DNA of 26,332 nt from Sphaerosporella brunnea. Taxonomy: Eukaryota > Ascomycota > Pezizomycetes > Pezizales > Pyronemataceae. Below the pieces are notes generated by a model that was not told the origin of the DNA, did no database searches, and was given only the letters and a program-made list of their open reading frames with translations. Below, piece after piece: positions 20,178 to 26,332 of the stretch. The stretch lies in NCBI GenBank assembly GCA_008704415.1, contig VXIS01000479.1:1-26332 (forward strand), written 5' to 3'. Every line of letters starts with the position of its first letter. Position 1 is the stretch's first letter. Both the position numbers and the translations under genes were made by a program.

Positions 20178-21543
20178 CTAAGCCTTCCTACTCTGTTTCT
20201 TCATAGCATCCTTCCTTTCCTTCTCCCGTTCCTTCTCCAGAAACTTCTTCTGCTCGGCCGCGCTCATAGAGCGCAACTTGGCGTCTCTCAGCTCCTTCTT
20301 CTTCTCCGCAAGCTTGAGCTCGCGCTCCTCCTTCGTCTCCTCCTCGATAGCCTTCTTGAGCTTGCGCGTCTCGTCTTCGCGAGTAGCCTTTACTTTGCGG
20401 AGGACTTCGGGGCGGAAGTGGGCGTTGGCCGCGAGGTGGTCGGCGAGGCGGATAAATGCCTGGACGAGGCGCTGGACGGTTTCAGGGGCGACGGAAGAAG
20501 GGGGAAGGGTGAGTTCAAGGGTGATACGCTTGCGGGGAGTGAGTTCGGAGAGCCTTTTCCCACATCAGTCACTACTGCGCAAAAACCAAAGAGGAGATAG
20601 GATATACTTGGTAGGCTTTTCCTTTGGCATATCCGAGACGAGCAAGAATTCCAGGAAGCTTCCGCACTCTTTTACAATCTCCTTGAGTTCGTTGTAAAGA
20701 CAGGTATCGCCGATCTCCTTGCTCTCCCCCATCACCGCAAGCCAGTTCGGAAGACTCTCCCAGTCGCTTGTGCGCGTGAGCGAAAGATCGTACCGCTCCT
20801 CGCGCCACCGCCGCATGTGCTTCTTGTTCACGATCGCCCAGACAAAGTTGTCGTACTTCGAGTTGCTGTTGGTCTTGCCGTTGGTCGTGGGATCCGCGCC
20901 ATCGAACGGGCACAAAATCATAGTAACCGAGTCATTAGAGGTAGTAGCGAGGGCTTCGAAAAAGAACCCAAGCGCAGCCTCGATGAACCAAGCGACAGGA
21001 TTGTTTCTCCGCTGCAACTTAATCGTAGTATTCAAGAACGCAACATTATTCCTTCCGGTAGCATAGGAGACAAAGTCCTGGTTCGAGTTCGCCTTGACGA
21101 TCTTGTCGGCATCCACATCCTCGCTTTCCTTAGCCTGTTTGCTGAAGCCCACCTGCGAGAACTCCTTGCTGAGCACTGGGGCGATGGTGGCGATGAAGCC
21201 GGTCGCGATGGCTCTGTTCCGCTTGGAACCCCAGATGTGCGCGATGACGACCACGGCCATTGCGAGCAGGATCCATCCTTCGCTTTTGAACTCCGACAGT
21301 GAGTGGCGCTCCCACACTGCGTACCAGGGGCTTGCGGGCGCAGGAGTGCTGGACGCGAAGGAGAGCGGAGAGAATGAAGGCTCTGCGGCTGCTGCAGGAG
21401 CCACGGACGGCGTCGAGTAGTCGGCAAAGTCTGTGCACCGTCCGTGAGTTCAGCCCGAGACATGTTTACTGGGGGGTCCTACCGTCGTCGCTGGCGACGG
21501 CACTCGCGATGCTAGCGGATGAGGCTTTGAAGAAGCCTGCCAT
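20178..21543 (-). CDS. CCDC47 / DUF1682 ER-membrane protein, three exons
   Basis: Exons 21543-21483, 21430-20608 and 20553-20178 join to 419 residues. Introns are 51 nt (GTAGGA…CACAG) and 54 nt (GTATAT…AAAAG); splicing gives ASDD-DFADYSTPS and KPT-K-LSELTPRKR in one frame. One hydrophobic segment, GWILLAMAVVVIAHIW (about 72-87), is followed by basic residues. The middle domain contains ATGRNNVAFLNTTIKLQRRNNP. The end (about 346-419) is highly charged and Lys/Glu-rich, ending in KKQSRKA, a predicted coiled coil. This architecture matches the CCDC47 family. In animals CCDC47 binds the ribosome and, with Asterix (WDR83OS), forms the PAT complex that helps multi-spanning proteins insert at the ER translocon; the role in fungi is inferred from homology. 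The gene lies 480 bases downstream of COX7 on the same strand, with separate transcription likely. Confidence 0.9.
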
Positions 21544-22023
21544 GATCAAGCAGAAGAGATGGAGAGATGGGATGCGATTGGCGTGCCCACTCGAGAGGAT
21601 GGAGTGATGGGACGGACGGAAGGACGGGGAAGGGGGGAGGGAAAGAAGAGGAGTGGTTGTGGTGGCCACTTGTGGGTGGATCTTGTTCTTGCTCCAATCG
21701 GGATGAGGTGTCGTCTTCAATGGCTAAACGAGCTAAAAGCTGCACGACAGCACCCAAAAGAAAAGTTGTTGAGAAAAGACGCACCGTTTGAGTTGAGCCG
21801 CACCATATATTGCTGGTGGCACAGAAAATCATCAGGAGAGCGATATGTATGCGAGCACCGGTGAAAGGGATATGTACAATGTAGAGTCGAGTCCATTCCT
21901 CCTGCCTGAATAACAACTAACTGACCAATGCATGCTCTTCATGTTCACTATCTTCCCGATATCACGTATAGAAATGGGCGTCAATTCTATTCACAATTCC
22001 CCATCCCCATCCCAGCCGCGTAT
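21544..22023. other. Spacer between COX7 and the CCDC47-like gene
   Basis: 480 bases holding the 3' end of COX7 and the promoter of the CCDC47-like gene. The part next to the latter's start is G/A-rich on the plus strand (C/T-rich on the coding strand, about 21600-21660), a common fungal core-promoter feature. No additional gene is seen. Confidence 0.5.
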
Positions 22024-22593
22024 CTAGTACTTCTTGCCCTGCAACCCGCTGTGTCAGCACGCTTCCGTATTGCCGCCGGAAGAGAATGGAGACGTACGAT
22101 GACCATGCGGGTCATGCCGTACAGGCTGGTAGCGATACCGAGACCCATGACAGCCATGTAGGGGTAGAGGAGGATGGGGGACCGGGGGTGCTGTGAACAT
22201 GCGAGTCAGTGATCGTGCAAGCCTCTTCTGCCGCCGCAAACGATTCCATCGTCATCGCCGGTCGGATTTCCAACGAATCGGTTGCGCAAAGGTGCTCGGG
22301 AGTTGTTTTCGGGGTATCCGGTCTGGAACAGCCCGAGCGATTCTTCGGCAAACCGATGACGACCGCGGCAGCGACTCCGGTGACCGGCGACGACGACGAC
22401 GGAACTTCCAGCGACCCTCCCAATCACAACGGACGCACCTTCATCCACAGCCTCTTGCCGTCCTTGAGCTGGTAGAGGCGCTGGTAGAACGGCACCTTGT
22501 TCTCCTTGTAGATCATAGCCCTGAGTCTCGCCGTTAGCGCCCGGATTGCACCCCACCCGCGCCCGCTGGGAGAACATACTTCATGATTGCCAT
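22024..22593 (-). CDS. COX7: Cytochrome c oxidase subunit 7 (VIIa-like), four exons
   Basis: Exons 22593-22580, 22520-22439, 22190-22098 and 22038-22024 give 67 residues. Introns are 59, 248 and 59 nt; the first has a GTATGT donor and GCTAAC branch site, the third a GTACGT donor. The product begins MAIMKAMIYKENKVPFYQRL, then KDGKRLWMKHPRSPILLYPY, one membrane helix (about 42-62: MAVMGLGIATSLYGM and flanks) and a short basic end GKKY. The pattern NKVxxxQ…K..W..HPRS.LLYPY matches fungal Cox7, a small inner-membrane subunit of respiratory complex IV. As in yeast, no long cleavable presequence is visible. The first and last coding exons are only 14 and 15 nt, so automated annotation could easily miss them; the splice choices are supported by frame continuity and family pattern. 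Confidence 0.9.
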
Positions 22594-23169
22594 CGTGTCG
22601 GATGTCTTGGGGGGAATGTTGCTTGAGCGGAGAGGGTAAGTTCGGTTGATGTGCGGGCGGAAGCGTCGAAAGTTGATGGATGTTGGTTGCGGGCGGGGGA
22701 CGAACGGCGATGGGGTGATGCCGGGTTCGCGGAAAGCGTTCGCTTAGTCAGCTTCACGTGAGGCCATGCTTCACTGCGAGCAGCATGCAACACCTCAATA
22801 CGACCGCAAAATCCTTCAGTTATTGTCTCTCAGCCGCCAGAGAACCCTGAAGCGTCGTTCTCTGGCTCCTTAGGCCTGACAGCAACCATCTCTCGTGCGA
22901 CGCTCAATCGGTGTCATGAAAAATCACCTAGCTCCCTTTTGTCCGTTTTATGTGAAATCAAACATGAGGAGTTTATCAGGCCACAAGCCTGCAACTTTCA
23001 CATTTGCAAACGATTTCTGAGCTGCTCGGCTCACTCAATCTTGGAGCACCTTGTTCATCACGTGGCGGGTGCGGCTCTAGCGCGTTTCCATCCGCAGACG
23101 CGTTTACCAAGAATCAACGACGTGTTAAGCGGCGGAGCTCCTCAGATCCACCAACGCCATCACCCCACC
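22594..23169. promoter_or_regulatory. Divergent promoter region between COX7 and MRE11
   Basis: The two start codons face away from each other across 576 bases, so both 5' regions and promoters must lie here. I see no certain TATA box or named factor site. The sequence is of mixed composition with no other gene. Confidence 0.6.
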
Positions 23170-25552
23170 ATGCCTTCCGCAGGTTTGTCGCTGCTGCCTT
23201 CACTGCTACTTCCCCCATGGCTGATCTTTCCAAGCGGATACTATCCGAATCTTGATCGCGACGGACTCGCACGTGGGCTACAATGAGCGCGACCCTATCC
23301 GTGGCGACGATTCCTGGAAGTCCTTCGACGAGGTGATGCGGATCGCCAAAGACCGGGACGTAGACATGGTCCTTCTCTCGGGTGACCTTTTCCACGACAA
23401 CAAGCCCTCGCGAAAAGCCATGTACCACGCGATGAAGTCGTTGCGCGAGAACTGTTACGGTGACAAGCCGTGTGAGCTTGAGATTCTGAGCGACACCACG
23501 GAGGAGTTCAAGTTGGCTGGAGGACACGTGAACTACGAGGACCCTGATATCAACGTTGCCATCCCGGTTTTCTCGATACATGGGAATCACGATGACCCTT
23601 CAGGGGTGGGTGGCCCAGTGGGTGGGGAGTAGGGTTGAGAAGATGCTGATGGCTATATATAGGAAGGACGATTCTGCGCCCTCGATATCCTTTCGATCGC
23701 TGGACTGGTAAACTACTACGGCCGCACGCCTCAGAACGACAACATTGTCATCAGTCCTGTACTGCTGCAGAAGGGAAGCACGAAGCTGGCGCTCTACGGC
23801 CTCTCGAACGTCCGTGACGAGCGTCTGTTCCGCACCTTTCGCGATGGAAATGTCAAGTTCCTTCGTCCGGATGAGTACCAGAAAGAATGGTTCAACCTGA
23901 TTTGCGTACACCAGAACCAGTACTTACCCCATTCCTTCATCATAACGCGTTGCTGAATCCGTGCCAGCGTTGGCCACACGGAGACAGGCTACCTGCCCGA
24001 AAACTTCCTGCAGGATTTCCTCGATCTTGTAATCTGGGGCCATGAACACGAGTGCAAAATCACTCCAAGGAAAAACGAAGAGATGGGCTTCAGCGTCATC
24101 CAACCCGGTTCCTCGGTGGCAACGTCTCTCTGCGTTGGCGAAGCAGAGCCAAAACACTGCGGAATCCTATCCATCACCGGCCGTGAATTCAAACTCGAAA
24201 AAATCCGTCTAAAAACCGTTCGACCGTTCGTCATGAAGGAGATTATTCTCGCCGAGGAAAAGGAGATGAAGAATGTCTGGAAAAAGCCTAATAACCGCAC
24301 CCAGGTTACTCAGTTTTTATGCGAGACTGTAGAGGAGCTCATAGTGGAGGCCAAGGCAGATTGGGTGGAAGCACAAGGCGAAGACGCGGATGTCTCGATA
24401 GACGATGCACCACTGCCGCTCATCCGATTACGTGTGGAATACTCGGCGCCAGAGGGAGCATTCGAGACGGAAAACCCGCAGCGTTTCTCGAATCGCTTCG
24501 TTGGAAAAGTAGCAAACGTGAATGATATCATCCAGTTTCACCGCAAAAAATCCTATGCACGACGCCCCAAGGCAGATGTTGTAACAATCGAGCGGAGCGC
24601 ATTGCTGGAGGAGTACGAGGGCAACATTGACGCGATAAAGGTCGAAAGCTTGGTCAAGGAGTTTCTGGAAAAGGCTACACTCGAGATCCTACCCAGCAAT
24701 GGACTCGGAGATGCAGTGGGACAGTTCGTGGACAAGGACGATAGACATGCGGTCGAGACCTTCGTTGAGGAATCTCTCAAGAGTTATCTCGCGAAAATGC
24801 GAGAGTTTGACGAATTGAACGAGGAAAAGATTACGCAGGTGGTGTCGATGCAGAAGAGTTATCTGGAAGATATGTTTGCAAAGGGGCAAGTCAAAATTAA
24901 GAGGGTACATCACCACCCATCTTGTATACTGGAAACGCCAGCTAACATTATCCCATCACAGAAAAATAGAAAGATCAAGGAGAAGCCTGACCACTGGGAC
25001 TCCGACATCGACGGTGCGTGGGAAGACCAACCCGCCACAATCATCCGCTCCGACGAGGAAGAACCGGTCGTCTCAGAAGAGGAAGGGTCAGTCACTCGTG
25101 CACCAGCGACCCGAGGAAGAGGTCGCGGTCGAGGCCGCGCCACCAAATCCACCACAACCACTACTCGCAAAGCCGCCGCACCCAAAAAGCCAGCGGCCAA
25201 AACAACAACCACAGGACGAGGCCGCGGTAAAAAGAAGGTTCCCTCCGAAAGCGAAGAAGAAGACGCGATGATCGTTGATGATGACGATGAGGAGGAGCCG
25301 CCGCCACCCCCTACTAGAACTACCAGGAGGGCGCCTGCAAGAAAGGCTGTGGCCCCTCCCCCTGCCAGTAGACAGATGCAGCTGCAGTTTGCGCCCAGTC
25401 AGGCGTCGAGAAGGGCTACGGATAGTCAGGCCAGTAATGCGCTGTTCCATAGGAATGTGGTCACGATCCCGAGTGATGATGAGGATATTGAGGATGATGA
25501 TGAGGACGAGTTTGCACCCATGGCCAGCCAGAGGGGCTCACGTAGGCGGTAG
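23170..25552 (+). CDS. MRE11: MRE11 double-strand-break repair nuclease, five exons
   Basis: Exons 23170-23182, 23235-23605, 23663-23919, 23968-24904 and 24962-25552 give 722 residues. Introns are 52, 57, 48 and 57 nt. The phosphoesterase motifs are all present: DSH at 15-17, GDLFHD at 54-59, GNHDD at 121-125, CVHQNH at 209-214 and GHEHEC at 238-243, the residues that hold the two manganese ions. The capping and Rad50-binding parts follow. The C-terminus has RGRGRGRA, a Gly-Arg motif like the methylated GAR of relatives, then Lys/Ala-rich and acidic tracts and [13 protein letters not shown], which offers Ser-Gln sites for Tel1/ATM-type kinases. MRE11 acts with Rad50 and Nbs1/Xrs2 in the nucleus to tether and resect broken ends, in meiosis and at telomeres. 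The 13-nt first exon is supported by frame and by the family start ([15 protein letters not shown]). Confidence 0.95.
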
Positions 25553-26046
25553 ACATCCCGGGGGGGGGGAGGGGGTAGCGGGGCTGGTCGGCCTGGCAGT
25601 ATGCTGTGTACTCCGCAATATCTAGCCTCAAAGGGAAAAACGGGAACTTGCATTCTGGAATTCGAGTCGATGTGTTTTGCATCAATAAACAAGCATCCTT
25701 CATGAATCACAATCCACCTTCAGTTACATGGTCTGGAGTCTGAGCCTCCCCACCGGGGGAGAATTCGCCAAAACATGCATGAAACGGTACTTCGCTGGCC
25801 AAAAGTTTGCACTGCGCATTGGCGGTGTTACCGGCACCATGACGGATGGTATGGTACTTTCTTCGCCTACTGTAGCCGCGGCTGCCAATCAAAAGGTGGC
25901 ATCCCGGAACGAGTGCAGGTATGTATGTACATACATAAGGCCAACTCCATCCATCCATCCGTGCATTACGTCCCACCCACAGCGCATGACTTATGTATGC
26001 AGGACCACGATGAACCACGGTAAGCGTTTCCGCCACCGGCATGGTA
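25553..26046. other. 3' region of MRE11 and spacer
   Basis: About 490 bases between two convergent genes. It contains a G run shortly after the MRE11 stop (25559-25573) and an AATAAA at 25684. Frames on both strands here have no protein-like features. Confidence 0.5.
25684..25689 (+). terminator. Probable polyadenylation signal of MRE11
   Basis: AATAAA lies 131 bases after the MRE11 stop, a typical distance for a fungal 3' untranslated region. No transcript evidence is available. Confidence 0.45.
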
Positions 26047-26332
26047 TCACCGCCGCCGATGCTGGCGGCCCCCCTCCTCCCTGCGCATCAACGGGCTCCC
26101 GGGACTCCCCACAAGCTCCACCGGGTCACTACTGGACGATGCCAACTCGGCCGCATCTCCGCGTTGCGGTAGATACGGGGATTGGTAAGGGGTGGTGGTT
26201 GCGGTGGCGGGGTGTTTCTGCATGCTGTTGCGGTCGAGGAGGTATGGGGACGGGTACCCGGGCGGGCTAGGGCTGAGCGGAGGCACTGCCACCGACATCA
26301 TGTTGTTGTTGTTGGGAGGGTGGGGGTTGAGA
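26047..26332 (-). CDS. C-terminal tail of a partial Ser/Pro/Tyr-rich protein
   Basis: The minus-strand frame is open from the window edge (starting LNPHPPNNNN before any Met) to a TGA at 26049-26047, about 94 residues. Codons are C-biased at the third position, as in real genes here. The tail is low-complexity: Asn run, PPLSPSPPGYPSPYLLD, PYQSPYLPQRGDAAELASSS, DPVELVGSPGSPL and a basic end. AEL/PVEL elements with Pro and Tyr recall the cytoplasmic tails of fungal single-pass membrane proteins, but that is only an impression. The N-terminal part lies outside the window, so no function can be assigned. A late intron that changes the last residues cannot be excluded. Confidence 0.5.
   Translation of the reverse strand, partial: LNPHPPNNNNMMSVAVPPLSPSPPGYPSPYLLDRNSMQKHPATATTTPYQSPYLPQRGDAAELASSSSDPVELVGSPGSPLMRREEGGRQHRRR

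Overview
The window looks like nuclear DNA of a filamentous ascomycete (Pezizomycotina). Three genes can be rebuilt exon by exon, with short GT-AG introns (48-59 nt, one of 248 nt) and lariat-like branch sequences such as GCTAAC and GCTGA. The recognisable proteins (MRE11, fungal-type COX7, a CCDC47/DUF1682 protein, a DHH-DHHA1 protein) are eukaryotic, and the intergenic DNA is full of homopolymer runs and GTAC/TACCTACC-type simple sequence typical of such fungi. I cannot assign a class or genus. I saw no rRNA, no convincing tRNA and no intact mobile element.

Layout: 1-164 is a pyrimidine tract. 165-1710 (-) is a two-exon DHH-DHHA1 protein with a mitochondrial-type leader. About 5 kb without a supported gene follows. 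6706-7827 (+) is a proline-rich/acidic protein of unknown function, followed by a T-rich probable 3' region. 9602-10591 (+) is a second uncharacterised protein, converging on 10650-11075 (-), a hemerythrin-like gene broken by reading-frame shifts. 11846-12448 (-) is a small F-box protein. 12449-17160 is gene-poor. 17161-18108 (-) is a protein with an F-box-like N-terminus, and a further 2 kb without a firm gene follows.

The right end is a compact housekeeping block: 20178-21543 (-) CCDC47-like ER protein, 22024-22593 (-) cytochrome c oxidase subunit 7, and, divergent across 576 bp, 23170-25552 (+) the double-strand-break repair nuclease MRE11. The window ends inside a minus-strand coding region of which only the C-terminal tail is present.

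The genes do not form one pathway; the order looks like ordinary fungal gene arrangement. I found no convincing new multi-gene system. The observations most worth checking are the frame-disrupted hemerythrin gene, the substituted histidines in both diagnostic motifs of the DHH protein, the tiny terminal exons of COX7 and MRE11, and a stop-free in-frame intron in MRE11.
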